Shown: positions 7,606 to 16,565, numbered from the stretch's first letter. The stretch is 64,000 nucleotides of DNA from Nocardia seriolae NBRC 15557 (GCF_007990715.1 NZ_BJWY01000003.1:1-64000); one strand, 5' to 3'. Made by a program: numbers and translations. Notes: a model not told the origin generated them from the sequence alone.

Positions 7606-8358
7606 ATGATCGCCACGATATTGCTGAGCTTCGGCGTGCTCTTCCTCGCCGAACTGGGCGACAAATCGCAACTCATGGCACTGACGTTCGCGCTGCGCTA
7701 CCACTGGTGGGTGGTGCTGAGCGCGATCACCGCCGCCAGCATCCTGGTCAATCTGATCGCCGTCGGCGTCGGTCACTTCATCGGCGCGGCCCTGCCGACC
7801 GGACTCATCTCCCTGTGCGCCGCGGCCACTCTCATCGGCGTCGGCCTGTGGACACTGCGCGACACACTGCCGTCGAACGCGCCGGAGGACGCGGAAGAGG
7901 TCGCGCCGCAATCCAAGTCGCGCAGCGCCTTCCTGGTGGTGCTCTCGGCGTTCCTGCTGGCCGAGCTCGGCGACCGGACCATGTTCGCCACCATGGCCCT
8001 GGCCACCAACAACGGCTGGGTCGCGGTGTGGATCGGCTCGGTGGCGGGCATGGTCGCCGCGGGCGGGCTGGCCATCCTGGTCGGCGTGACCATCGGCAAG
8101 CACATTCCGGAGCGGCTCATCGCCGCCTGCTCGGGGCTGCTGTTCCTGTACTTCGGCGAACTGACCCTGCTCGAGGCGTTCGCACCCGGCCTGGGCACCC
8201 CGCTGGCCGCGGTGCTGTCGCTGGCGCTGCCCGCGCTGGCCGGGGCGGTATTGCTGGTGCTGCGCCGCGGCGCGCCGATGTCGGTGCTCGCGCCGGTGTC
8301 AGTCCTCGACGACGGTGCTGCCGAAGAGTTCTCCGCTGCGCCGCACCAGGTCAAGTAG
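7606..8358 (+). CDS. GDT1/UPF0016 (TMEM165) family cation exporter, probably Mn2+
   Basis: A 250-residue integral membrane protein with two repeated halves. Each half carries the family signature: ELGDKSQ in the first helix and ELGDRT in the fourth. Six hydrophobic segments are visible, with an acidic loop (about residues 87-100) between the halves. Family members export Mn2+ (bacterial MneA/Mnx type) or exchange Ca2+/Mn2+ for protons. The manganese riboswitch strongly supports Mn2+. The ATG at 7606 follows GGGAG and places ELGDKSQ in helix 1 as usual; an earlier in-frame start would run through the riboswitch. The last 60 bases overlap the convergent TetR gene. Confidence 0.9.
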   Translation: MIATILLSFGVLFLAELGDKSQLMALTFALRYHWWVVLSAITAASILVNLIAVGVGHFIGAALPTGLISLCAAATLIGVGLWTLRDTLPSNAPEDAEEVAPQSKSRSAFLVVLSAFLLAELGDRTMFATMALATNNGWVAVWIGSVAGMVAAGGLAILVGVTIGKHIPERLIAACSGLLFLYFGELTLLEAFAPGLGTPLAAVLSLALPALAGAVLLVLRRGAPMSVLAPVSVLDDGAAEEFSAAPHQVK

Positions 8359-8943
8359 CGGTTCCCGCAGTTCCCGCAGCCCGTCCAGATCGCCGACCGC
8401 GATGCGCGCGGTGACCATGGCGCTCAAGGCCGCGACCCGGGTCTGGCAGGCGAAGCGCTGCTCCGCGGTGTCCGCGCCGAGCACATCGGCGACCATGGCC
8501 ACGAAGGTCTCCTGCATCTGGGTGCGGCGGTCGATGGCCTCCGAGCCGACCGCGTAGACCTCCACCAGAAACAAACGGGCGTAGGCGGGTTGGCCCGCGA
8601 GCGCGTCCAGGTAGGAGCCGAGCAGGCGTTCGATGCGCTCCGCCCCGGTCTCGCCGTCGAATTCCGCGCCCGTCGCGGTCAGGATGCCGGTCAGCATGAG
8701 TTCCGCGGCGCGCTCGTAGGCGGCCTCGAAACAGTCCTCCTTGGAACGGAATTGCTCGTAGAAGGTCTCCCGGGAGACACCCGCCCGCTTGATGACCGCC
8801 GCCACCGGCGTTCCGACATAACCGTTCTCGGTCATCGCCTCGGCCATGGCGAGCAGGATGCGGTCGCGCTGAGCGGCCACCACGGCCTCCCGGGGCAGAC
8901 CGTGACGACCGCGGGGCAGTTGGCGGGTTGCCGATTCGGGCAT
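8299..8943 (-). CDS. TetR/AcrR family transcriptional regulator
   Basis: A 214-residue regulator. The N-terminal helix-turn-helix spans about residues 20-65, with VAAVIKRAGVSRETFYEQF as the recognition segment; the rest is a helical ligand domain. The start MPESATRQLPRG at 8943 is the natural one; the open frame upstream runs antisense through the SDR gene. It starts 26 bases after the SDR stop and is probably co-transcribed with it. Its operator could be the palindromes at 9901-9960 in front of the SDR gene, an inference. Its 3' end overlaps the Mn exporter gene by 60 bases. Confidence 0.85.
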   Translation of the reverse strand: MPESATRQLPRGRHGLPREAVVAAQRDRILLAMAEAMTENGYVGTPVAAVIKRAGVSRETFYEQFRSKEDCFEAAYERAAELMLTGILTATGAEFDGETGAERIERLLGSYLDALAGQPAYARLFLVEVYAVGSEAIDRRTQMQETFVAMVADVLGADTAEQRFACQTRVAALSAMVTARIAVGDLDGLRELREPLLDLVRRSGELFGSTVVED

Positions 8944-8969
8944 GCGTTGGACTCCATTGGCCTCGAGCG

Positions 8970-9878
8970 TTATGCGAGCTTCTTCATTCTGCGGGGCCGG
9001 GCCGGTTGTTCGGTGGTGAAGCCCGTCGGTTCGGTGCGAGCAATCTCCAAACCGCCGGCCACGCCGTCGCGCAGCGTGAATTCGACCAGGAACTGGGCCA
9101 GCGGACGGCACCACAGCACCATGCTCACCCAGTACGGCGAGACGATGCGGCGGGAGCGGCGGGCCAGGGCGCGTTCGCAGGCGTCGATGGCCGGGCCCAG
9201 CGGGGCGATGCCGGAAATGGTGGAACGGCCCAGAATGCTGTGCGCGGCCTCGGTGCCGAAGCCACGGCTGGTCATCTCGGTGTCGAGCTCGGCGAAGTAG
9301 GCCATGCCGACTTTGGCTCCGGTGTGCCGCAATTCGATGCGCAGGGTGTCGCCCAGCGCATCGACGGCGGCCTTGGAGGCGCTGTAGGCACCGGCCAGCG
9401 GCAGGTGGATGGCGGCGGCCAGCGAGGAGATGAGCAGGACGTAGCCGTCGCGGTGCGCGAGGTGGGGTCCGGCGGCGCGCAGCGTGTAGTACACGCCGAG
9501 GACATTGACGGTGAGCGTTTCCTCGAGCACGGTCGGGTCGCCGCCGAGCAGGGCGAGCGGCCGGGCGATGCCGGCATTGCACACCACGGCGTCCAGACCG
9601 CCCAGTTCCGCGGTGAGGGAGTTGACGACTCGCTGCACCTGAGCCGGATCACCGATGTCGCAGTAGCGCCAAGGGGCGTCCCCGCAGTCGGCGGCGACCT
9701 GCGCGAGCAGTGACTCCTCGATACCGAGCAGTGCCACCCGAGCGCCGTGGTGGTGCAGCTGCCGGGCCAAGGCCGCGCCGATCCCTCGCGCCGCGCCGGT
9801 GATCAGGATGCGTTTTCCGGCCACGCGGGGGGCCGAACGACGGAAACCACGGCGGCGACCGGCCGTGCTGGCATTCAT
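8970..9878 (-). CDS. short-chain dehydrogenase/reductase
   Basis: A 302-residue classical SDR. The cofactor motif TGAARGIG is near residue 27, then NAG, then the catalytic Ser and YSASK. A C-terminal extension ends in a basic PRRMKKLA tail and includes hydrophobic stretches such as YWVSMVLWCRPLAQFLVEF, which could associate with a membrane. The start MNASTAGRRRG at 9878 is chosen because upstream residues are unlike any SDR and run through the operator region. It is the first gene of a two-gene operon with a TetR regulator. The substrate is unknown; similar mycobacterial SDRs act on lipids. Confidence 0.85.
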   Translation of the reverse strand: MNASTAGRRRGFRRSAPRVAGKRILITGAARGIGAALARQLHHHGARVALLGIEESLLAQVAADCGDAPWRYCDIGDPAQVQRVVNSLTAELGGLDAVVCNAGIARPLALLGGDPTVLEETLTVNVLGVYYTLRAAGPHLAHRDGYVLLISSLAAAIHLPLAGAYSASKAAVDALGDTLRIELRHTGAKVGMAYFAELDTEMTSRGFGTEAAHSILGRSTISGIAPLGPAIDACERALARRSRRIVSPYWVSMVLWCRPLAQFLVEFTLRDGVAGGLEIARTEPTGFTTEQPARPRRMKKLA

Positions 9879-9900
9879 GTATGCGAAACTACCACCTAGA

Positions 9901-9960
9901 CGAACACTCGTGTTCGCAAATCTTGCGAGCAATGCTCGCTTCGAACCTCCGATTTGCGAA
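9901..9960. promoter_or_regulatory. palindromic operator region upstream of the SDR-TetR operon
   Basis: Three inverted repeats are packed together: CGAACAC/GTGTTCG at 9901-9916 (2-base centre); GCGAGCA/TGCTCGC at 9925-9939 (1-base centre); and a wide pair TTCGCAAATC (9913-9922) with GATTTGCGAA (9951-9960) that encloses the second. They begin 23 bases upstream of the SDR start at 9878. TetR dimers bind such sites; binding by the co-transcribed TetR protein is inferred. Confidence 0.55.
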
Positions 9961-10112
9961 TTGCACAACCACCGGGCCGCCCGACCGGCACAGTGCCGGG
10001 GACCGAAACGCCCAAACCCGACCCCGCGCGGGGCGCTCACCCGACCCCGCTATCGTGCCTATTGACGGAGGGCCAGTGAGAGGGCCGTCCACAGTCGAGA
10101 GGACCATTCACC

Positions 10113-10880
10113 GTGGAGATTTCGGGCTCCGCCGCCATTGTCACCGGAGGTGCGTCCGGTCTGGGTGCGGCCACCGCCAAGCGCTTCGCCGATGCGGGTG
10201 CGACCGTGTTCGGCCTGGATCTGGCTCAGTCCATCGAGCGCGCGGGCGACAATGTCCCCGTCGGCGTCACCCTCATCCCGACCGACGTCACCAGCGCCGA
10301 CGAGGTGGCCGCCGCGGTCGCCAAGGTCGTGGAATCCGGTGTGCCGCTGCGCATCGTCGTCAACTGCGCCGGTGTCGGCTGGGCGGGACGCATCCTGTCC
10401 AAGAACGGCCCGCACGACCTGGAGCTGTTCCGCACGGTCATCACCGTGAACCTGCTCGGCTCCTTCAATGTGATGCGCCTGGCCGCCGACGCCATCGCCA
10501 AGACCGATCCGGTCGACGAGTACGGCTCGCGCGGCGTCATCATCAACACCGCCTCGGTCGCGGCGTTCGAGGGCCAGATCGGGCAGATCGCCTACTCCGC
10601 CTCCAAGGGCGGTGTCGCCGGTATGACCATCCCGGCCGCGCGTGACCTGGCGCAGTTCGGCATTCGCGTGAACACCATCGCCCCCGGCATCATCGACACC
10701 CCGATGCTGGCCGGTGTCACCGAGGAGTACCGCAAGGGCCTCGAGTCCGGCGTGCCGTTCCCGTCCCGCCTGGGTCGCCCGGACGAGTACGTGCAGCTGG
10801 CGCAGTACATCACCGAGCACGACTACCTGAACGGCGAGACCATCCGTATGGACGGTGCACTCCGTATGGCTCCGCGCTGA
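10113..10880 (+). CDS. SDR family oxidoreductase, 3-hydroxyacyl-CoA dehydrogenase type 2-like
   Basis: A 255-residue classical SDR with TGGASGLG at about residue 11, DVT near 59, NCAG near 87, catalytic YSASKGG near residue 167 and the PG motif in APGIIDTPML. The overall pattern (AAFEGQIGQIAYSASKGG, GRPDEYVQL) resembles the HSD17B10/3-hydroxyacyl-CoA dehydrogenase type 2 group, which oxidises 3-hydroxyacyl-CoAs with NAD in lipid breakdown. Translation starts at GTG 10113. It stands alone, divergent from the other SDR, and ends in a strong terminator. Confidence 0.87.
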   Translation: MEISGSAAIVTGGASGLGAATAKRFADAGATVFGLDLAQSIERAGDNVPVGVTLIPTDVTSADEVAAAVAKVVESGVPLRIVVNCAGVGWAGRILSKNGPHDLELFRTVITVNLLGSFNVMRLAADAIAKTDPVDEYGSRGVIINTASVAAFEGQIGQIAYSASKGGVAGMTIPAARDLAQFGIRVNTIAPGIIDTPMLAGVTEEYRKGLESGVPFPSRLGRPDEYVQLAQYITEHDYLNGETIRMDGALRMAPR

Positions 10881-10891
10881 TCGTGTGAAAC

Positions 10892-10930
10892 AACAAGGCC
10901 CGTACCGGATTCGGTACGGGCCTTGTTTTC
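10892..10930 (+). terminator. intrinsic terminator after the HSD10-like gene
   Basis: ACAAGGCCCGTACCG pairs with CGGTACGGGCCTTGT across a short loop, followed by TTTTC. This is a textbook rho-independent terminator 11 bases after the stop. Confidence 0.9.
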
Positions 10931-10949
10931 GATTATCGGTAGCGTGACG

Positions 10950-11075
10950 ACTGATCTCGCGAGGATCCGGGTAACTCCCCGGGTACCCCCAAAATCGGTT
11001 CGGCACCCAACCGCCGACACGGGTGCATGAAGCTAACGGCTCTCAGCCGCCCGCTGAAGTCCCGGGGAGGCGGTT
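10950..11075. repeat. intergenic structured repeat, copy 2 (partner at 4984-5106)
   Basis: This copy has the same conserved blocks and the same two stems (GCACCC/GGGTGC and CCGCC/GGCGG) as copy 1. It again sits at a convergent junction: after the terminator of the HSD10-like gene and up to the cspA stop codon (TAA at 11074-11076). An outer AACCGCC/GGCGGTT pair (about 11008-11014 with 11069-11075) adds a closing stem here. Same orientation relative to both flanking genes as copy 1. Confidence 0.7.
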
Positions 11076-11274
11076 AATGCGGGCGAACCGCAGCAGCCTG
11101 CGGGCCCTTCTTGCCCTCGGTGATCTCGAAGGACACGGCCTGGCCCTCTTCGAGCTGACGGTAGCCGTTGCCCTCGATCTCCGAGTAGTGGACGAAAACG
11201 TCGGGGCCGTCCTCGCGGGCGATGAAGCCGTAGCCCTTCTCCGCGTTGAACCACTTGACAGTGCCCTGAACCAT
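11074..11274 (-). CDS. cspA: cold shock protein CspA family
   Basis: A 66-residue single cold-shock domain that binds single-stranded RNA/DNA and acts as an RNA chaperone. RNP1 is KGYGFI and RNP2 is VFVHY; the protein starts [10 protein letters not shown]. An AGGAGAAGG ribosome site lies just before the ATG. The upstream gap 11275-11542 has no gene and probably holds a promoter and a long 5' leader, as is common for cold-shock genes; I see no specific motif there. The stop codon lies at the edge of repeat copy 2. Confidence 0.95.
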   Translation of the reverse strand: MVQGTVKWFNAEKGYGFIAREDGPDVFVHYSEIEGNGYRQLEEGQAVSFEITEGKKGPQAAAVRPH

Positions 11275-11542
11275 TACCTTCTCCTGACGAGGTGTTTCTT
11301 TTTGTTGCGTGGGTGCCGCGGTCGCGGTACCCGGGGTCGATCAGAAGGCGGCTTGCAACTTGCCTGGCAAGGTGAAGCAACGCCCGCACAATGTTCCGCG
11401 CGAGCATGTTGAACACGAACACGAAAACTTACGACCAAGACGTACAACGTACGCGTTCGCGCTGAGTTCCCGAAATCGCCAGAGCATGCCCATCGTCACA
11501 TTTGAGACATTCCGGGCATGACCAATTCCCGCTTGCTATAGG

Positions 11543-11575
11543 TCGGGCTCCTGCGGAAATACCGCAGGAGCCCGA
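11543..11575 (-). terminator. htpG terminator
   Basis: TCGGGCTCCTGCGG (11543-11556) pairs perfectly with CCGCAGGAGCCCGA (11562-11575) over a 5-base loop. It lies 14 bases beyond the htpG stop on the minus strand. Confidence 0.85.
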
Positions 11576-11589
11576 ACAGAGCCGCAGAG

Positions 11590-13545
11590 TCAGAGGGTGC
11601 GGGTGAGGCGGTCGGCGAGGATGCGGGCGAAGTGCGCCGGATCCTTCAGCTCGCCACCCTCGGCGAGAACCGCCGTGCCGTAGAGCAATTCGGCGGTCTC
11701 GGTGAGCGCCTCGGGCTTGTCGGCCTCGTCCTTCACCGTCTCGAACGCGTCACGCAGACCGGTGACCAGCGCGTGCGACGGGTTCAATTCGAGGATGCGC
11801 TTGCTGTGCGGCAGCTCCTGACCGGAGGCGCGGTACATGCGCTCGAGCATCGGGGTGAAATCGAACACATCACCCACGATGCAGGCCGGAGAGGTGGTGA
11901 GCCGGTTGGTCAGGCGTACCTCCTTCACCTCGGCGTCCAGGGTCGACTGCAACCAGCCGAGCACCTCGGCGAAGTCCTTCTCCTGCTGCTCGCGCAGCTG
12001 CTCGGAGGCCTTCTTCTCGTCCTCAGACTCCAGGTCCACCTCGCCCTTGGCGATGGACACGATCGGCTTGCCCTCGAACTCGGTGACCGAGCCGACCCAC
12101 ATCTCGTCGACCGGATCGGTCAGCACCAGCACCTCGAGGCCCTTGGCCTTGAACGCCTCCATGTGCGGGGAGTTCTCGATCTGCTGGCGGGTCTCGCCGG
12201 TCATGTAGTAGATCGACGACTGAGACTCCGCCATCCGCCCGACGTAGTCGGCCAGCGAGGTCTGCTCGGTCTCCGAATGCGTGGACGCGAAGGACGAGAC
12301 GCCCAGAATGGTCTCGCGGTTGTCGTGGTCCGACAGCAGGCCCTCCTTGAGGACCCGGCCGAACTCCTTCCAGAACTCCCAGTACTTGGCCTTGTCCTCG
12401 GCATTGCGCAGATCCTTGACCGTGGACAGCACCTTGCGGACCAGGCGCTTGCGGATCATCTGGATCTGGCGGTCCTGCTGCAGGATCTCGCGAGACACAT
12501 TGAGCGACAGGTCCTGCGCGTCCACCACGCCCTTGACGAAGCGCAGATACTCCGGCATCAGCTCTTCGCAGTTGTCCATGATGAACACCCGGCGCACGTA
12601 GAGCTGCACGCCGCGCTTGTGCTCGCGGGTGAACAGGTCGAACGGCGCGTGCGACGGAAGAAACAGCAGCGCCTGGTATTCGAAGGTGCCCTCGGCCTTC
12701 ATGGGGATGATCTCGAGCGGATCGTCCCAGGCGTGCGAGACGTGCTTGTAGAACTCGATGTACTCCTCGTCGGAGACCTCGCTGCGCGGGCGCGTCCACA
12801 GCGCCTTCTGCGAGTTCAGGGTCTGGGTCTCGACCAGGGTCTTCTCGGTCTTGTCCTCGCCCTCGCCGTCCATGACGGTGCGCTCGACATCCATACGGAT
12901 GGGCCAGGCGATGAAATCCGAGTACTTCTTGATGATTTCGCGGAGCTTCCACTCCTGCGTGTAGTCGAAGAGGTGATCGTCCTCGTCGGCGGCCTTGAGC
13001 TGCAACGCCACCGTGGTGCCCTGCGGCGCGTCGTCGAGTTCCTCGATCGAGTAGGTCGGCGAGCCCGCCTCGGATTCCCAACGGGTGCCGGTGGTCTCGC
13101 CCGCCTTGCGGGTGGTCAGGGTGACCTTGTCGGCCACCATGAAGGTCGAGTAGAAGCCGATGCCGAACTGGCCGATCAGCTCCTCGGCCTGCTGATCGTC
13201 GGGCTTGGCCTCGAGCAGCTGCTTGCGCAGCGCCGCGGTGCCCGACTTGGCCAGGGTGCCGATCAGATCCACCACCTCGGCCCGGGACATGCCGATGCCG
13301 TTGTCGCGGATGGTCAGCACGCGCTCGTCGCGGTCGACCTCCAGCTCGATGTGCAGGTCGGAGGTATCCGCGTGCAGGTCCTTGTCGCGGAAGGTCTCCA
13401 GGCGCAACTTGTCCAGCGCATCGGAGGCATTGGAGACCAGCTCCCGCAGGAAGGTGTCCTTGTTCGAATACACCGAGTGGATCATCAACTCCAGCAGCTG
13501 ATGGGTCTCGGCCTGAAACTCCAGGTGTTCGACGTGTTCGGTCAC
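11590..13545 (-). CDS. htpG: molecular chaperone HtpG (Hsp90)
   Basis: A 651-residue Hsp90 homologue, the usual length for actinobacteria. The N-terminal ATPase domain shows [14 protein letters not shown], the DNGIGM motif and GQFGIGFYS; the middle domain includes [10 protein letters not shown] and LNVSREILQ; the C-terminal dimerisation domain follows. It works in the cytosol on stress-damaged client proteins. Its start overlaps the stop of the upstream RecB-like nuclease gene by 4 bases, so the two are translationally coupled. A strong terminator follows. Confidence 0.97.
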
Positions 13546-15221
13546 GACGCGATATTACGTCGGGCGAAGTCGGCGATGGCCGGAACCTCCGCGTCGGCAC
13601 GATCGGTCATCCAGTCCCGCAGCACCTTCGTGGCCTGCACGTCGTCCTCGTTGTACTCCAGGATGCGGGTGCGCTGGGCCATATCCGGCTCGCCGCCCTC
13701 GTAGGCGACGGCCAGCCGGTACCAGGCCATGGACGCCTCGCCACCGGCTTCCGGGTCGCGCCAATGGAATCCGGCGACCGGCGCGATCTTCTTGAGGCCC
13801 TTGCCGTTCGGGCAGATGAACTGCTCCGACACCGCCTGGAACATGTCCACCCACTGCGGGCCGTCCACGAACTGCTGGATCTCGCGCTCGGTCGGGATGC
13901 CGGGGCGACCGGCGAAGCGCCGCGCCGACTCGTAGAGCCACTTGTCCTCGGCGGTCCGCGAATAGCAGTAGGCGGCAAAGGTTTTACCGTCCACGGCGGC
14001 CTGGGCGCGCACCGACATGAGCCAGCCCCAGAACTCGGCGAAGGAGCGGCCCTCGTCCTCGGTGGGCAGCGGATCCCAGGTGACGAAGGGGCGATAGACG
14101 CCGTCGAGCAGGGTGCCCCACAGATACGCGCCGTGCTCCTGATAACTCTCCAGGTCCACGTCCACCTCGACGTCGGCGCGGGTCACCCGGACCCGTTCCA
14201 CCCGGCGGACCAGGGGCGCGCCGGTGGCCCAGGCGCGGGCGGTGACCACGGCCTCGGTGAACGGCTCGTACTGCCAGTCGTCGGGATCGTCACCGCTCCA
14301 GGCGGCCAGATCGTCGATGGTCTCGACGCCGTGGCGGCGCAGCACCTCCGCGCGCGAACCCGGAGCCACCAGGCTCACATCGCGATGCTCGGACAGCCAC
14401 TTCTCGCAACCGCGGCCGTCCGCCTCCGCCGAGCGGCTCCACCACGGGCACTGGCGGCATTCGGGGACTTTCGAAGGGACGGTGGGCAGTTCGCCGCGGA
14501 CCACGGCGATGCGGTCGGCGTAGCGGACGTCGTAGTCGTCGAGGATCGCGCCGAGATCGTGCACCAGCACCCGGTCGAAGTGGTAGCCGATGGCACCGCC
14601 CACCAGGGCGGGACTGGCCAGGCCGTGACGCTGGAGCATGCGGTAGAGGTGCGCGAGGCGCTGCTGGTCGCGCGGTTGCGGGCGGGTGCGGACGTGCCTG
14701 TCCGGCTTGGGATTCCACTCGTAGGGATCGCTGGTGGTGGGGTGGTAGTCGGCCGGATCCGGTTGCCGCGGATCGGTCACCTTGTGGTTCACCACGATGA
14801 TCGGGATGTACCCGCCGCGATCGCCGTCACGCCAGAGGATTTCGCAGCCGCCACGGCGGCCGGTATCGGCCTCCTGCGGCAGCAGCCCGCCCCAAATGCG
14901 TTCGGCCCCGGCCTCCATGGCGGCCATGGTGGCGGCGGTCCGCTGGGTCGCGGGCTGTTTCGGATCGATGACCGTCCAGGTCTCGGGAGCCGCCCCGACC
15001 AGCGTGTCGCGCACATGCAATCGATGCGCCGCGGCCGCCTCCCGTCGCTGCTGCACGCCGGCGTCCTCGGCGACTCCGGTCAACACGCCCGGATGGGTGG
15101 CGTCCAGATGAAGCCGGTGCCGACACCCGATCAGCGAACGCGCGTCAAGAAACGCGGCCCGCTCGCCATGGTCACCGATGCCCGAATACACGCCAGTCAG
15201 TATGGCCTCCACCCCCGACAT
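13542..15221 (-). CDS. TM0106 family RecB-like putative nuclease
   Basis: A 559-residue protein starting MSGVEAILTGVYSG. The N-terminal half resembles PD-(D/E)XK RecB-type nuclease modules, with a Cys cluster (CRQCPWW, then GCEKW) like the iron-sulfur site of that group. The C-terminal part (from about residue 350) looks like an RNase H-fold exonuclease domain, ending in EYNEDDVQATKVLRDWM, the last acidic cluster of the DEDD type. It probably processes DNA, but the role is not established. The ATG at 15221 gives a family-like N-terminus; the open frame continues upstream only as the antisense of the next gene. It is coupled to htpG. Confidence 0.8.
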   Translation of the reverse strand: MSGVEAILTGVYSGIGDHGERAAFLDARSLIGCRHRLHLDATHPGVLTGVAEDAGVQQRREAAAAHRLHVRDTLVGAAPETWTVIDPKQPATQRTAATMAAMEAGAERIWGGLLPQEADTGRRGGCEILWRDGDRGGYIPIIVVNHKVTDPRQPDPADYHPTTSDPYEWNPKPDRHVRTRPQPRDQQRLAHLYRMLQRHGLASPALVGGAIGYHFDRVLVHDLGAILDDYDVRYADRIAVVRGELPTVPSKVPECRQCPWWSRSAEADGRGCEKWLSEHRDVSLVAPGSRAEVLRRHGVETIDDLAAWSGDDPDDWQYEPFTEAVVTARAWATGAPLVRRVERVRVTRADVEVDVDLESYQEHGAYLWGTLLDGVYRPFVTWDPLPTEDEGRSFAEFWGWLMSVRAQAAVDGKTFAAYCYSRTAEDKWLYESARRFAGRPGIPTEREIQQFVDGPQWVDMFQAVSEQFICPNGKGLKKIAPVAGFHWRDPEAGGEASMAWYRLAVAYEGGEPDMAQRTRILEYNEDDVQATKVLRDWMTDRADAEVPAIADFARRNIAS

Positions 15222-15368
15222 TCCTACGAACTGGCACCGAAACCACCGGGTGCTCGCTGCGTGGCGCGGCCAACCACTAGGGTGATTCGCAAACTGTGTT
15301 TCATGGGCGGACAGGCAATTCCCCCGGCCCTGTGCTGCCATGGCGAACCAGCATGACGGAGGCCATCT

Positions 15369-16007
15369 ATGGGGTTGTTCGGCAAGCGCAAGAAGCGGGT
15401 CAGCCGCCGGGCCGAGGCGAAAGCCCTCAAGCACAAGGCCGCGATGGAGGCCAAGCTCGGGGCGCGCAACGAGCGCAAGAAGAATCGGGCGCAGAACCGC
15501 ACCCAGAAGCAGGTCGCCAAGGCGGAGATCGCCAAGTTGCAGGCCGAGGAGAAGGCGGCGAACAAGCTCGCCGCCCGGGCCGAGCGGGATCCGTTCAGCG
15601 CGGCCTCGGTCCGCAAGTACCTGGGCGTGGCCCGGGTGCTGGTGCCGGTGCTGGCGCCGCTGGCCTACCGCGGCGCGACCATGGTGCGCGGGCAGCTCGA
15701 CACCCGCCGCGCCCAGCAGCTCGGCATCGGGATCGATCAGCTCGGCGAGTTCGCCGGGCCGGGCGCGAAGTTGCAGGCCCGCATCGCGAGCACGGAGTCC
15801 ACGCTCTCGGAGATCGAGGCCAAGAGCCCCGACACCGAGACCAAGAAGTTCGTGACCGCGAGTCGCGACCGGCTCGACAGCCTGTCCGCCGCCACCCGCA
15901 CCGCGGCCCAGATGCCGGTGCAGCGCCGCCGCGCCGTGCACGCCTCCATCTCGAACGAGCTCTCCGGCCTCGAGGCCGATGTGCTCGCGCGCCTCGGCGT
16001 GAACTGA
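15369..16007 (+). CDS. DUF6474 family protein (unknown function)
   Basis: A 212-residue protein. Residues 1-75 are extremely basic and helical (Lys/Arg/Ala-rich, starting MGLFGKRKKRVSRR), probably a long coiled region or nucleic-acid-binding tail. The rest is helical with a short hydrophobic patch (ARVLVPVLAPLAYRG). It matches the actinobacterial DUF6474 group, of unknown role. It is 7 bases upstream of the next membrane protein gene and probably co-transcribed with it. Confidence 0.75.
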   Translation: MGLFGKRKKRVSRRAEAKALKHKAAMEAKLGARNERKKNRAQNRTQKQVAKAEIAKLQAEEKAANKLAARAERDPFSAASVRKYLGVARVLVPVLAPLAYRGATMVRGQLDTRRAQQLGIGIDQLGEFAGPGAKLQARIASTESTLSEIEAKSPDTETKKFVTASRDRLDSLSAATRTAAQMPVQRRRAVHASISNELSGLEADVLARLGVN

Positions 16008-16014
16008 GCACCCC

Positions 16015-16515
16015 GTGAGCTCGGTGCGCGGCGGACTGGCAGGTGTCGCCATGGCGACCCTGGCGGTCGGCGCGCACGGGTTCGCGGGCGGCGGCTACCC
16101 CGGCTCCTCGGGGCTGATGCTGCTGGTACTGGCGACGGCCGCGTTCGGCGCGCTCACCGCCGCCGTGCGGCCGCGCGCCGCGCTGCCGGTGCTGATGCTG
16201 CTCGGCCAGCCGATCGGCCATATCGCGCTGAGCGGGCTGGTCGCGCACGGACATGCCGCGCACGCAATGGAATTCGCGACCCACGGCCCGATGGTGGCCG
16301 CGCACACGGTCGCGGCCCTGGGCTGCGCCTTCCTCATCCTCATCGCGGAGCGGCTCTACGGGCTGATCTCCCGCGCGGTCCGGGTGGTGCTCACCCGGCC
16401 GGGCGGGCGGCCGGGGCGACCCGGGCCCGCACGCTGGCCGCACGCGATCTCGACCCCGAAAACCCTTCTCGCACCGGGCGCGATCGGACCGCGCGCGCCA
16501 CCGGTTACGGCGTAA
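16015..16515 (+). CDS. small hypothetical membrane protein
   Basis: A 166-residue protein with about four hydrophobic segments (residues 8-25, 33-52, 58-78 and 92-115). Between them lies a His-containing stretch, HGHAAHAMEFATHGPMVAAH, which could bind metal. The C-terminus is Pro/Arg-rich. Translation starts at GTG 16015. It sits directly before the ycnI-copC-copD set, so a link to copper handling is possible but not shown. Confidence 0.65.
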   Translation: MSSVRGGLAGVAMATLAVGAHGFAGGGYPGSSGLMLLVLATAAFGALTAAVRPRAALPVLMLLGQPIGHIALSGLVAHGHAAHAMEFATHGPMVAAHTVAALGCAFLILIAERLYGLISRAVRVVLTRPGGRPGRPGPARWPHAISTPKTLLAPGAIGPRAPPVTA

Positions 16516-16539
16516 CCCCGTTTCGTAACTCCCCGTAAC
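16512..16539 (+). promoter_or_regulatory. GTAAC direct repeats upstream of ycnI (possible response-regulator site)
   Basis: GTAAC occurs at 16512, 16525 and 16535; the last two are exactly 10 bases apart, one helical turn, and an inverted GTTAC lies at 16504. Tandem GTAAC-type repeats are known targets of the actinobacterial OmpR-family regulator MtrA. The identity of the regulator is inferred. Confidence 0.35.
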
Positions 16540-16565
16540 CATTGTCAGAGAAGGCAATCCAAGTC

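Noticed and set aside
10950..11075. ydaO-type c-di-AMP riboswitch in the repeat elements
   Set aside because: Segments such as CCGCCCGCTAAC resemble the 3' part of that riboswitch, but the other conserved loops are missing and no gene follows on the same strand at either copy.
11632..13704. 690-codon plus-strand frame opposite htpG
   Set aside because: Antisense of a certain Hsp90 gene, low-complexity translation, no ribosome site.
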